From: Hyphomicrobiales bacterium
Lineage (GTDB): Bacteria > Pseudomonadota > Alphaproteobacteria > Rhizobiales > Rhizobiaceae
Direction: 5' to 3'
Length of the DNA: 64,000 nt
NCBI GenBank assembly: GCA_900466475.1
Contig: UBMI01000010.1
Coordinates: 1-64,000, forward strand
Position 1 is the stretch's first letter; every line of letters begins with the position of its first letter. The position numbers were made by a program, and so were the translations under genes. The notes under the pieces are model-generated. The model saw nothing but the letters and a program-made list of their open reading frames with translations, did no database searches and had not been told where the DNA came from. Of the stretch, positions 26,858-34,949 are shown piece by piece.

Positions 26858-28034
26858 GGAAAAAGCCGATAGTCCTGCCCCGGCCTCGGGTCAATCATCG
26901 ATCGATGTCATTATCATCGGCGGCGGCATCATGGGCCTGTGGGCGGCCGTGCATGCCGAGCGCCGCGGCATGAAAACGCTGCTTGTCGATGCCGGGCGTC
27001 TCGGCGGCGGGGCAAGCGGCGGGCTGCTCGGCGCGCTGATGCCGCATATGCCGGACCGCTGGTCGGAAAAGAAACAGTTCCAGTTCGATGCGCTGGTGTC
27101 GTTGGAAGCCGACATTGGCGATATCGAAGCGGCGACCGGGCTTTCGGCCGGATACCGGCGCTCTGGCCGGTTGATCCCGCTGCCGAAGCCGCATTTGCGC
27201 AAGATCGCCCTCGGCCATTCCGAAGATGCAAAGGCACATTGGAGAGCGGGAGTGCGGTGCTTTCATTGGCATGTGCTCGATCGGCCACCGGGTGACGGCT
27301 GGATCGATCCGGCTGCAGGCGAAAGCGGTTTCGTATATGACACGCTCGCAGCCCGCGTCGCACCGCGTTCGCTGGTCGCGGCACTGGCGGCGTTTCTGCG
27401 CGCGGCACTGCATGTTCGCATACTCGAAAATGCCGAGATAACGTCACTTGACCCGGTACGGGGAACGGTATCCATAGGCGGCAAAAGTCTCGCCTTCGGC
27501 CGCGCCATCCTTGCTGCCGGATATCGGTCCTTTCCGCTACTCGAGTCGCTAACATCGGGGTTGCAGAAACCTCTCGGGCAGGCCGTCAAAGGACAGGCGG
27601 CACTGCTTGCCGCTGATGTCGACCCCGGCTTGCCGACGATCTTTCGCGACGGGCTCTATATCGTCGCGCATGAGGGTGGGCATGTGGCCATCGGCAGCAC
27701 CAGCGAGAACAGCTTTGCCGATCCCTTTTCCACCGACGAACAGCTCGATGCGCTGATCGAAGCCGCCCGCGACATGGTTCCCGGCTTGCGCGATGCGCCC
27801 GTTATCGAGCGCTGGGCCGGATTGCGCCCCAAGGCGATCGACCGCGATCCGATGGTCGGCGCGCATCCGGAGAATCAAAATCTCATCGCACTGACCGGCG
27901 GTTTCAAGGTCAGTTTCGGGCTCGCACATCGGCTGGCGGAAGCGGCGATATGCATTGTAAGCGATGTAAATACAGAATTTTTATTGCCGGAAAGCTTTGC
28001 AATTTCAAACCACATCGCAGTCTCTTCACGTTAA
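26856..28034 (+). CDS. FAD-dependent oxidoreductase, stand-alone MnmC C-terminal domain
   Basis: A 392-residue DAO-family FAD oxidoreductase with the N-terminal dinucleotide motif DVIIIGGGIMGLWAA and GGGASGGLLGALMPHMPDRW, characteristic of MnmC(o). ERWAGLRPKAIDRDPMVG and LTGGFKVSFGLAHRLAE complete the FAD-binding site. In E. coli this domain removes the carboxymethyl group of cmnm5U34 and is fused to the methyltransferase; here the two are separate, divergent genes whose start codons interlock in one CATG. ATG at 26847 is also possible. A general glycine/amine oxidase activity is the alternative. Confidence 0.8.
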   Translation: MEKADSPAPASGQSSIDVIIIGGGIMGLWAAVHAERRGMKTLLVDAGRLGGGASGGLLGALMPHMPDRWSEKKQFQFDALVSLEADIGDIEAATGLSAGYRRSGRLIPLPKPHLRKIALGHSEDAKAHWRAGVRCFHWHVLDRPPGDGWIDPAAGESGFVYDTLAARVAPRSLVAALAAFLRAALHVRILENAEITSLDPVRGTVSIGGKSLAFGRAILAAGYRSFPLLESLTSGLQKPLGQAVKGQAALLAADVDPGLPTIFRDGLYIVAHEGGHVAIGSTSENSFADPFSTDEQLDALIEAARDMVPGLRDAPVIERWAGLRPKAIDRDPMVGAHPENQNLIALTGGFKVSFGLAHRLAEAAICIVSDVNTEFLLPESFAISNHIAVSSR

Positions 28035-28041
28035 ACGTGAA
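28025..28041. promoter_or_regulatory. 17-bp perfect palindrome at the end of the FAD oxidoreductase gene
   Basis: TTCACGTT-a-AACGTGAA (8-1-8) overlaps the stop codon of the oxidoreductase gene and lies about 110 bases upstream of the DUF1045 gene. No T-run follows, so a protein-binding site is more likely than a terminator. The binding factor is unknown. Confidence 0.5.
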
Positions 28042-28150
28042 TTAGAAGCCGCTCCGCTTCGTTATTCTGTCATGCAAATCACCTATCTGCTTGCGCATCG
28101 ATGGCGCGGGAATTGGTCCGCGCCTAACTCAGTCAGATGGAGGAAATCGC

Positions 28151-28858
28151 ATGCGCTATGCCATTTGCTTCACGCCATCAGCGAGCGATCCGCTCTCGCA
28201 TGTGGCGGCCAGTTGGCTTGGCCGCAACGTATTTTCAGGCGAGATGGTCGAACCGCCGGCAATCCGCGGGCTTGGCATCCACGAGATCGCCTTTCATACG
28301 GCGGTGCCGCGTCGCTATGGATTCCACGGCGTGCTGAAAGCCCCTTTCCACCTTTCGCCCGAGGTCTCCGAACCGCAACTCCTGCGCGACCTCATGCGCT
28401 TTTGCGGGACGTTGTCACCCTTCCAGATTCCGCGTCTGGAAGTTGCGCGCCTGGGCACTTTCTACAGCCTGTCACCGATCCGCCCCTGCGATCAGGTTCA
28501 CTTTCTTTCCTCGGCGATCGTTCAGGAGTTCGACCGTTTTCGTGCGCCGCTCTCCGAGGCGGATATCGAGCGGAGCGATCCTGACGGACTTTCGGCGGCG
28601 CAATTTGCCAACCTGCATCGCTGGGGCAACCCCTATGTGATGGACGAGTTCCGTTTCCATATGCCGGTTACCGGCCCGGTGAACGCGGTCGATATGCCGC
28701 GCATCGAGCAGGCGCTACGGGCGATGTTCGATCCGGTTCTTGCCGAACCGGTAACGGTCTCGAATGTCGCGCTGATGATCGAGGAAGGGGCCGGCGGCCC
28801 GTTCCGGGTGCACTCGCTGCATCCGATGGGCAAGGTGAGCGCGCGCAAGATCGCCTGA
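28151..28858 (+). CDS. DUF1045 protein, phosphonate-associated 2H phosphoesterase-like
   Basis: A 235-residue protein of the DUF1045 / phosphonate-operon protein family, distantly related to 2H phosphoesterases. It begins MRYAICFTPSASDPLSHVAASWLGRN after GGAGG seven bases upstream. The two expected histidine motifs are present as YGFHGVLKAPF and FRFHMPVTGP, but the Ser/Thr two positions after each histidine is replaced (HGV and HMP), so catalysis may be altered. Family members usually sit in phn clusters; this one is isolated, 99 bases ahead of puuE. Function is unproven. Confidence 0.75.
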   Translation: MRYAICFTPSASDPLSHVAASWLGRNVFSGEMVEPPAIRGLGIHEIAFHTAVPRRYGFHGVLKAPFHLSPEVSEPQLLRDLMRFCGTLSPFQIPRLEVARLGTFYSLSPIRPCDQVHFLSSAIVQEFDRFRAPLSEADIERSDPDGLSAAQFANLHRWGNPYVMDEFRFHMPVTGPVNAVDMPRIEQALRAMFDPVLAEPVTVSNVALMIEEGAGGPFRVHSLHPMGKVSARKIA

Positions 28859-28957
28859 GTTACACGCGACAAGTCGAAGGCCAAATACGCACTTTTACGC
28901 CTCGACATTCCGGACACGGATGCTACCGTTTCACCTGTCTTTTCAAAAGGTGATTTG

Positions 28958-29881
28958 ATGGTATCCGAGACCTATCCGCGCAATCTCGTCGGTTACGGGC
29001 GCCACACGCCCGACCCGAAATGGCCGGGCGAGGCACGCGTCGCAGTACAGTTCGTCATCAATTACGAAGAGGGTGGCGAGAGTTCCATCCTCGACGGCGA
29101 TCCGGCTTCGGAAAACCTGCTGTCTGAAATCGTCGGCGCGCAGCCCTGGCCGAACCAGCGCAATCTCAACATGGAATCGATCTATGAATACGGCTCACGC
29201 GCCGGCTTCTGGCGGCTCTGGCGCCTCTTCACCGATCTCAAGATGCAGGCGACCGTCTATGGCGTCACGCTCGCCATGGCCCGCAATCCGGAAGCGGTCG
29301 CCGCGATGAAGGAGGCGGGCTGGGAGATTGCCAGCCACGGCTATCGTTGGCTGGAATACAAGGATTTCCCGGAGGATCTGGAGCGCAAGCACATCCTCGA
29401 AGCTGTGCGCCTGCATACGGAACTGACGGGTGAGCGGCCCTACGGCATGTACCAGGGCAAGCCTTCGGACAACACACTGCGGCTGGTGCAGGAGGAGGGC
29501 GGCTTCCTTTATTCGTCGGATTCTTACGCCGATGATCTGCCCTATTGGGTGAAGAGTGCCGATGAAAATCCGTTCCTCATCATTCCCTATACGCTCGAGA
29601 CCAACGACATGCGGTTTGCCACGCCGCAGGGCTTCAATTCCGGTGACCAGTTCTTCACCTACCTCAAGGACGCCTTCGATACGCTCTACGAGGAAGGCAA
29701 GGAGGGCAGCCCGAAGATGATGTCGGTCGGACTGCATTGCCGCCTCGTCGGCCGGCCGGGACGCGTGGCGTCGCTCAAGCGGTTCATGGAATATGTGCTG
29801 AAGCACGACAAGGTGTGGGTCCCGCGCCGGATCGAGATTGCGCAGCACTGGCATGCGAACCACAAGCCGGAAACGATCTGA
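28958..29881 (+). CDS. puuE: Allantoinase PuuE
   Basis: A 307-residue allantoinase of the polysaccharide-deacetylase fold (PuuE type, unrelated to AllB). The N-terminus YPRNLVGYGRHTPDPKWPGEAR, then VQFVINYEEGGE, the central EIASHGYRW and the C-terminal MMSVGLHCRLVGRPGR are characteristic. It hydrolyses (S)-allantoin to allantoate. The ATG at 28958 follows AAAGG by seven bases and is preferred over the TTG just before it. The stop overlaps the uraD start by one base. This is the first gene of the plus-strand ureide operon. Confidence 0.94.
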   Translation: MVSETYPRNLVGYGRHTPDPKWPGEARVAVQFVINYEEGGESSILDGDPASENLLSEIVGAQPWPNQRNLNMESIYEYGSRAGFWRLWRLFTDLKMQATVYGVTLAMARNPEAVAAMKEAGWEIASHGYRWLEYKDFPEDLERKHILEAVRLHTELTGERPYGMYQGKPSDNTLRLVQEEGGFLYSSDSYADDLPYWVKSADENPFLIIPYTLETNDMRFATPQGFNSGDQFFTYLKDAFDTLYEEGKEGSPKMMSVGLHCRLVGRPGRVASLKRFMEYVLKHDKVWVPRRIEIAQHWHANHKPETI

Positions 29882-30378
29882 TGATTTCGCGCAACGAATT
29901 TGTGTCTCGCTTCGGTGGCGTCTTCGAGCATTCGCCCTTCATCGCCGAGCGGGCCTATGACGATGGCTTTGTCGGTGAGAAGCTGACGGTAGATCGTGTG
30001 CATACGGAGCTCGTCGCCATTTTCCGCGCGGCGAGCAGGGAAGAGCGCCTCGGTGTGTTGCGCGCTCATCCCGATCTTGCCGGACGGCTGGCGGTCGCGG
30101 GCGAGCTGACGGAAGACAGCAAGAAGGAACAGGCCGGTGCGGGGCTCGACCGGTTGAGCCCTGAAGAGCATGCGCGTTTTACCGACCTTAATTCCTCCTA
30201 CACGCAGAAATTCGGTTTTCCCTTCATCATCGCTGTGAAGGGGCTGAACAAGGACGATATTCTTGCCGCTTTCGAAAAGCGGATCGACAATACCAGCGAC
30301 GAAGAATTCGTGACTGCTGCAGCCGAGGTCGAAAAGATCGCGCTGCTGCGCCTGACATCCATGCTTCCGGAGACCTGA
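29881..30378 (+). CDS. uraD: OHCU decarboxylase
   Basis: A 165-residue 2-oxo-4-hydroxy-4-carboxy-5-ureidoimidazoline decarboxylase. Family motifs are EHSPFIAERAY, the catalytic His in RAHPDLAGRLA, TEDSKKEQAGAGLD and FGFPFIIAVKG. It converts OHCU, made by UraH, to (S)-allantoin. The ATG is embedded in the puuE stop (TGATG) and the stop is directly abutted by the allantoicase ATG, so three genes are translationally coupled. The frame is open further upstream but that stretch is inside puuE. Confidence 0.93.
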   Translation: MISRNEFVSRFGGVFEHSPFIAERAYDDGFVGEKLTVDRVHTELVAIFRAASREERLGVLRAHPDLAGRLAVAGELTEDSKKEQAGAGLDRLSPEEHARFTDLNSSYTQKFGFPFIIAVKGLNKDDILAAFEKRIDNTSDEEFVTAAAEVEKIALLRLTSMLPET

Positions 30379-31401
30379 ATGACCGATACGACCGATACCA
30401 GCCTGCCAGCTTTCGCCACGGGCGCCATCAATCTTGCCTCGGCCCGTCTCGGCGCCAAGGGTCTCTACGCCACGGACGAATTCTTCGCGCCGCTGGAGCG
30501 CATGCTGCAGGACGTGCCGGCAAGCTTCGATCCGGATCTCTACGACGATAACGGCAAGTACATGGACGGCTGGGAAAGCCGCCGCAAGCGTGTTCCCGGC
30601 CACGACTGGGCGGTCGTGAAGCTCGCCATGCCGGGCCGCATCTTCGGCTTCGATGTCGATACCAGCTATTTCACGGGCAATTATCCGCCGCATTGCTCGA
30701 TCGAGGCTGCCTTTCTCGAAAGCGGCGATCCTGATGATGCGACGCAGTGGACCGAAATCCTGGCCAAGTCGCCGCTCGGCTCCAGCGCCCATCATTTCTT
30801 CGAAAATGCCGACAAGCAGAAGATCTGGACGCATCTTCGCCTGCACATCTATCCGGATGGTGGTGTGGCGCGTCTTCGCGTCTATGGCTCGGCCTATTTC
30901 GACTGGTCGAAAGTCGGCGCCGGCGAGGAAGTCGATCTCGCCTATATTTTCAACGGTGCGAAAGCGCTTGCCTGGTCGGATGCGCATTATGGCCATCCGG
31001 ACAAGCTGCTCGGTCCTGGACGCGGCCTCAACATGGGCGACGGCTGGGAAACCAAGCGCCGCCGTGGTCCAGGTCACGACTGGGCGATCATTCGGCTCGG
31101 CCATGCCGGCATGATCAAGCGCGTGATCGTCGATACGGCCTTCTTCAAGGGCAATTTCCCGGACACATGCGAACTCTTCGGCGCCTATCTGCCCGATCTC
31201 GGCGATACGCTGTCTGAGGCCGATATCGCGGCTTCGGAAAACTGGAAGCCGATCCTGCCGCGCAGCAAGCTGCAGATGGACCATATCCATGAATATGGCA
31301 GCGACGCGATTGCCGATATCGGCCCGATCACGCATGTGCGTTATGCCATGCATCCGGATGGCGGCACGATGCGCCTCAGGCTCTTCGGAGTGAAGGCTTG
31401 A
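30379..31401 (+). CDS. alc: Allantoicase
   Basis: A 340-residue allantoicase, which hydrolyses allantoate to (S)-ureidoglycolate and urea. The two tandem allantoicase domains are visible as an internal repeat: GWESRRKRVPGHDWAVVKL in the first half and GWETKRRRGPGHDWAIIRL in the second, each followed by a VDT(S/A)-F-GN(Y/F)P segment. It begins immediately after the uraD stop. After its stop the operon is interrupted by the MntA/HepT pair before allA and uraH. Confidence 0.94.
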   Translation: MTDTTDTSLPAFATGAINLASARLGAKGLYATDEFFAPLERMLQDVPASFDPDLYDDNGKYMDGWESRRKRVPGHDWAVVKLAMPGRIFGFDVDTSYFTGNYPPHCSIEAAFLESGDPDDATQWTEILAKSPLGSSAHHFFENADKQKIWTHLRLHIYPDGGVARLRVYGSAYFDWSKVGAGEEVDLAYIFNGAKALAWSDAHYGHPDKLLGPGRGLNMGDGWETKRRRGPGHDWAIIRLGHAGMIKRVIVDTAFFKGNFPDTCELFGAYLPDLGDTLSEADIAASENWKPILPRSKLQMDHIHEYGSDAIADIGPITHVRYAMHPDGGTMRLRLFGVKA

Positions 31402-31428
31402 GTTCTTTCCTCTTTCAGTCCCGTCCCT

Positions 31429-31458
31429 TATATTCGCGGCATCAGGAGTGATGCCGCG
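31429..31458 (+). promoter_or_regulatory. Putative mntA promoter/operator or SD-occluding hairpin
   Basis: A TATATT -10-like hexamer (31429-31434) is followed at once by a perfect 10-bp inverted repeat, CGCGGCATCA and TGATGCCGCG (31435-31444 and 31449-31458), whose four-base loop is GGAG. The second arm ends exactly at the mntA ATG. As DNA this is a natural operator; as RNA the SD-like GGAG is displayed in a loop and the start codon is flush with a GC-rich stem. No clear -35 box is visible. Confidence 0.65.
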
Positions 31459-31749
31459 ATGAGACCGTCGGAAGTGCTGGAGAAGAACAGGCAGGCGATC
31501 CGCGAAGCGACCAAGCGCTTCAACGCGGCAAACCCGCGTGTGTTCGGCTCGGTTGCCCGCGGCGAGGGTCGGCCGGACAGCGATCTGGATATTCTGGTGG
31601 ATGCGCTGCCAGGGACAACGCTGTTCGATCTTGGCGGGCTGCTGGAAGAATTGCAGGATATTCTGGGGGTTAAGGTGGATCTGGTTACTGCGGGTGGATT
31701 GCCGGAGCGCATCAAACACCGTGTTCTGTCGGAAGCCTCCGCCATATGA
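31459..31749 (+). CDS. mntA: MntA-type minimal nucleotidyltransferase antitoxin
   Basis: A 96-residue minimal nucleotidyltransferase. GSVARG at residues 30-35 followed by SDLDILVD (41-48) is the G-S-x10-D-x-D catalytic signature of MNT domains. In MntA/HepT systems this antitoxin neutralises the HEPN toxin, in characterised cases by transferring AMP onto a Tyr of the toxin motif. The next gene is a HepT toxin and overlaps it by four bases (ATGA). It lies within the ureide operon, 57 bases after alc. Confidence 0.88.
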   Translation: MRPSEVLEKNRQAIREATKRFNAANPRVFGSVARGEGRPDSDLDILVDALPGTTLFDLGGLLEELQDILGVKVDLVTAGGLPERIKHRVLSEASAI

Positions 31750-32108
31750 GCCGCGAGCGCCTTCTTGAACATGTGGATCGCATGCAGGAGGCCGCGCAGC
31801 AGGCCTTCGACCTGACAGAGGGCATGAGCCAGGAGCAGTTTCTCCATGATATTCGTACCCAGTTGGCGGTGACGATGTCGCTGGTCCTCGTCGGCGAAGC
31901 AGCGGCGCGAATTGCGGCTGGCGACCCCGGCTTTATTCAGGATCATCAGGATATTCCGTGGACCCGGATAAAGGGCATGCGAGACCTGATCGTTCACGAT
32001 TATTATCGGGCAGAATTGCCCGTCATCTGGCAGACGGCGAGGACCGAACTTCCTGCTCTGGTTTCCCAACTTGAAAATGTTCGCCACTGGCGCGTTCAGG
32101 GCGAGTAA
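31746..32108 (+). CDS. hepT: HepT-like HEPN ribonuclease toxin (DUF86)
   Basis: A 120-residue all-helical HEPN/DUF86 protein. The RNase motif R-x4-H-x-Y is intact at residues 79-86 (RDLIVHDY), with a following Tyr that could be the AMPylation target. The earlier [22 protein letters not shown] helix is typical of the family. It should cleave RNA when free of MntA. The start overlaps the mntA stop, and its own stop is only four bases before the GTG of allA, so the toxin message is physically continuous with ureide genes. Confidence 0.88.
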   Translation: MSRERLLEHVDRMQEAAQQAFDLTEGMSQEQFLHDIRTQLAVTMSLVLVGEAAARIAAGDPGFIQDHQDIPWTRIKGMRDLIVHDYYRAELPVIWQTARTELPALVSQLENVRHWRVQGE

Positions 32109-32112
32109 TTCC

Positions 32113-32613
32113 GTGTCCAAATATCTCGAAATACAGTCTCTAACAAAATCCGCCTTCGCGTCCTTCGGTGACGTGATCGAAGCCGATCCTGCGAGCATGC
32201 GCTATATCAACGGCGGCAATACCGAGCGTTTCCATGCGCTTGCAGCGCCCGAGGCTGCGGGCGAGGGGGCGCGCGTCATCATCAATCTCTTCCGCGGCCA
32301 GCCGCGCAGCTTTCCTTACGAGGTCGGCATGATGGAGCGGCACCCGTTCGGTAGCCAGAGCTTCTCGCCGATATCAGGCCGGCCTTTCCTCGTCGTCGTT
32401 TCGGAAGATGAAGGCGGTCGCCCGGCTCGGCCGCAGGCCTTTCTCGCGCGCGGCGATCAGGGCGTGAACTACCGGCGCAATGTCTGGCATCATCCGTTGA
32501 TGGCGCTTGGAGAGCCCAGCGATTTTCTCGTTGTCGACCGTGACGGGCCGGGCAACAATCTGGAAGAATTCTTCTTCGACGACCCCTTCATCATCAAAGA
32601 GCCAGGCCTATGA
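32113..32613 (+). CDS. allA: Ureidoglycolate lyase
   Basis: A 166-residue ureidoglycolate lyase (AllA family) that splits (S)-ureidoglycolate into glyoxylate and urea. Family motifs are [37 protein letters not shown] and [10 protein letters not shown]. The start is a GTG at 32113, five bases past the last base of hepT, reading [10 protein letters not shown]; the upstream frame is inside hepT. GGGCGAG lies a little upstream. The stop overlaps the uraH ATG. Translation here probably depends on ribosomes finishing hepT. Confidence 0.92.
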   Translation: MSKYLEIQSLTKSAFASFGDVIEADPASMRYINGGNTERFHALAAPEAAGEGARVIINLFRGQPRSFPYEVGMMERHPFGSQSFSPISGRPFLVVVSEDEGGRPARPQAFLARGDQGVNYRRNVWHHPLMALGEPSDFLVVDRDGPGNNLEEFFFDDPFIIKEPGL

Positions 32614-32966
32614 CCGGACTGACCACTCATGTTCTCGATACTGCGCTGGGCAAGCCGGCACAGGGACTGCGGATTGATCTCTTTCACATCGAGGGTGAGC
32701 TTCGCCACCATATCAAGACCGTCGAGACCAATGCCGATGGCCGCGTCGATGGCGGGCCGATCCTGACCGGCGAGAGCTTTCGTGCCGGCACCTACGAACT
32801 GCTTTTTCATGCCGGCGATTATCTGAGGGCAAGCGGGACGCCTCTGCCGCATCCGGCCTTCCTCGATCTCGTGCCGATCCGTTTCGGCATTGCCGACATT
32901 GCGGCGCATTATCATGTGCCGCTGCTGATCTCGCCCTACGGTTATTCCACCTATCGCGGGAGCTGA
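32610..32966 (+). CDS. uraH: 5-Hydroxyisourate hydrolase (transthyretin-like)
   Basis: A 118-residue HIU hydrolase. The N-terminal [15 protein letters not shown] and C-terminal tetrapeptide YRGS are the defining motifs of the transthyretin-related HIUases; conserved His and Arg residues for catalysis lie in this frame. It hydrolyses 5-hydroxyisourate, the product of PuuD, to OHCU. It overlaps allA by four bases and is followed after one base by a phosphoesterase gene. Confidence 0.94.
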   Translation: MTGLTTHVLDTALGKPAQGLRIDLFHIEGELRHHIKTVETNADGRVDGGPILTGESFRAGTYELLFHAGDYLRASGTPLPHPAFLDLVPIRFGIADIAAHYHVPLLISPYGYSTYRGS

Positions 32967-32967
32967 C

Positions 32968-33708
32968 ATGCGCTTTGCCGCGATCGCCGATATCCATGGA
33001 AACTACCTTGCGCTTGAAGCCGTGCTGGCTGACATCGCTGCCCAGGGGATTACTGGCATCGTCAATCTCGGCGATTGTTTCAGCGGTCCGCTGGAGGCAG
33101 GCAGGGTGGCTGAGCGGTTGTTGTCGCTCTCCATCCCGACCGTGCGCGGCAACCACGACCGCTATCTGATCGAGCAGCAGCCGGAAGAAATGCATATTTC
33201 GGATGCCGCGGCCTATGCGCAGCTTGGCGCGGCGCATCTCGACTGGCTGCGATCGCTGCCGGTCGACCTGATCTACAGGGACGAGGTCTATCTCTGCCAC
33301 GCGACCCCTGAGGACGACAATCTCTACTGGCTGGATATGGCCGTTGCCGATGGCAGCGTGGTGCTGCGGCCGCAGGCGGAGATCGAGGCGCTGGCGGAAG
33401 GCATCAAAAGCCCGTTGATCCTGTGTGGCCACACGCATATTCCGCGCATGGCAGCACTTTCCGGCGGTCGTCTTGTCGTCAATCCCGGCAGTGTCGGCGG
33501 CCCGGCCTATGACGATGACAAGCCTTATCCACACAAGGTCGAGACCGGCCACGCGATGGCGAGTTACGCTGTGCTGGAAAAATTAGCCAGTGGATGGACG
33601 GCGCATTTCCGCAATATCCGCTATGACAACATGGCCATGTCGGCGCTGGCAAGAACCAATGGTCGCCCGGAATGGGCCGTGGCACTCGCGACGGGCCGGA
33701 TGCCGTAA
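32968..33708 (+). CDS. Metallophosphoesterase (calcineurin-like, YfcE/PrpE-type)
   Basis: A 246-residue calcineurin-like phosphoesterase. All metal-binding blocks are present: IADIHGN, NLGDCFSGP, VRGNHDRY, LCHATPEDD and LCGHTHIPRM, followed by VNPGSVGGPAYDDDKPYP. No signal peptide is seen. It starts one base after uraH and is likely co-transcribed with the ureide genes, but no link to purine breakdown is known. The substrate could be a phosphodiester or a nucleotide. Confidence 0.85.
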   Translation: MRFAAIADIHGNYLALEAVLADIAAQGITGIVNLGDCFSGPLEAGRVAERLLSLSIPTVRGNHDRYLIEQQPEEMHISDAAAYAQLGAAHLDWLRSLPVDLIYRDEVYLCHATPEDDNLYWLDMAVADGSVVLRPQAEIEALAEGIKSPLILCGHTHIPRMAALSGGRLVVNPGSVGGPAYDDDKPYPHKVETGHAMASYAVLEKLASGWTAHFRNIRYDNMAMSALARTNGRPEWAVALATGRMP

Positions 33709-33709
33709 C

Positions 33710-34852
33710 TTACTGCCGGCCGGCAATGATCGAGGAATCGATATCCTTGATGTCGCGTTTGCCGCAGAGCGCCATGGTGATGTCCATCTCCTTGCGGATG
33801 ATCTCGAGCGCCCGCGTAACGCCGTCCTTGCCCATGGCGCCGAGGCCATAGAGGAAGGGGCGGCCGATATAGGTGCCACGCGCGCCGAGTGCCACGGCCT
33901 TCAGCACATCCTGACCGGAGCGGATACCACCATCGATATGCACTTCGACACGATCGGCGACTGCATCGACGATCTTCGGCAGCATGCTGATCGAAGAGGG
34001 GGCGCCATCGAGCTGACGGCCGCCGTGATTGGAGACGATGATGGCATCGGCGCCGGTTTCGGCGGCGTGCCTGGCATCCTCGACATCGAGGATACCCTTG
34101 ATGATCAGCGGGCCGCCCCACTGTTCCTTGATCCAGGCGACATCTCTCCACGACAGCTGCGGGTCGAATTGTTCATTCGCGAAAGTCGTGATCGAGGGAA
34201 GATCGGCGAGGCCTTTGGCGTGGCCGACGATGTTGCCGAAGCTGCGGCGCTTCGTCTTCATCATCTCCATGCACCAGAAGGGGCGCGTCGCGATCTGCCA
34301 GATATGTTTCGGCGTGAGTTTCGGTGGTGCCGAGAGGCCGTTGCGCAGGTCCTTGTGGCGCTGGCCGATAATCTGCAGGTCGGCGGTCAGCACCAACGCA
34401 GAGCATTTGGCGGCCTTGGCGCGGTTGATGAGATCAAGCACGAAGCCTCTGTCGCGCATGACATAAAGCTGAAACCAGAACGGCTTCGTCGTGACGGAGG
34501 CGACATCCTCGATGGAGCAGATGCTCATGGTCGAGAGTGTGAAGGGCACGCCGAATTCTTCCGCCGCGCGCGCCGCCAGCATCTCGCCATCGGCATGCTG
34601 CATGCCGGTCATGCCCGTCGGGGCAAGGGCCACCGGCATCGACACTTTCTGGCCGATCATCGTGGTTTCAAGCGTGCGGTTGGTGATGTCGACCAGCACG
34701 CGCTGGCGCAGTTTGATATCGCGAAAATCGGCTTCGTTGGCGGCGTAGGTCGATTCCGTCCAGGCGCCGGAATCCGCGTAGTCGAAGAACATCTTCGGAA
34801 CGCGGCGCTGAGCCATTTTCTTGAGATCGGCGATGGTCAGCGGCTTGGTCAT
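33710..34852 (-). CDS. lldD: FMN-dependent L-lactate dehydrogenase
   Basis: A 380-residue flavin-dependent alpha-hydroxyacid dehydrogenase. The FMN-binding and catalytic motifs are PVALAPTGMTGMQH, the substrate-binding FWFQLYVMRDRGF and the catalytic His in SNHGGRQLDGAPSS, plus IDGGIRSGQDVLKA. L-lactate is the best guess; mandelate or glycolate dehydrogenases share the fold. The ATG at 34852 is preferred over the frame opening at 34891. It is convergent with the phosphoesterase with a one-base gap. A short inverted repeat lies upstream at 34876-34892. Confidence 0.85.
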   Translation of the reverse strand: MTKPLTIADLKKMAQRRVPKMFFDYADSGAWTESTYAANEADFRDIKLRQRVLVDITNRTLETTMIGQKVSMPVALAPTGMTGMQHADGEMLAARAAEEFGVPFTLSTMSICSIEDVASVTTKPFWFQLYVMRDRGFVLDLINRAKAAKCSALVLTADLQIIGQRHKDLRNGLSAPPKLTPKHIWQIATRPFWCMEMMKTKRRSFGNIVGHAKGLADLPSITTFANEQFDPQLSWRDVAWIKEQWGGPLIIKGILDVEDARHAAETGADAIIVSNHGGRQLDGAPSSISMLPKIVDAVADRVEVHIDGGIRSGQDVLKAVALGARGTYIGRPFLYGLGAMGKDGVTRALEIIRKEMDITMALCGKRDIKDIDSSIIAGRQ

Positions 34853-34875
34853 GAGCGAACTTTCACATCTGATGA

Positions 34876-34892
34876 CGTGGTCGAATACCACG
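34876..34892. promoter_or_regulatory. Inverted repeat upstream of lldD
   Basis: CGTGGT-cgaat-ACCACG lies 24-40 bases before the lldD start codon. A TGGT...ACCA core resembles GntR/FadR-type operators, the regulators that commonly control lactate dehydrogenases, but the spacing is longer than usual and no such regulator is adjacent. Tentative. Confidence 0.35.
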
Positions 34893-34949
34893 CTTCTTCA
34901 GCCTTTGGTATTTGATTTCGGAGGGTTTTGCCGTCAGGCCACCGCCCTG

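Noticed and set aside
29686..31719. A 677-codon minus-strand open frame across uraD and alc
   Set aside because: It is opposite three genes with clear enzyme motifs and tight coupling, so it is a coding shadow.
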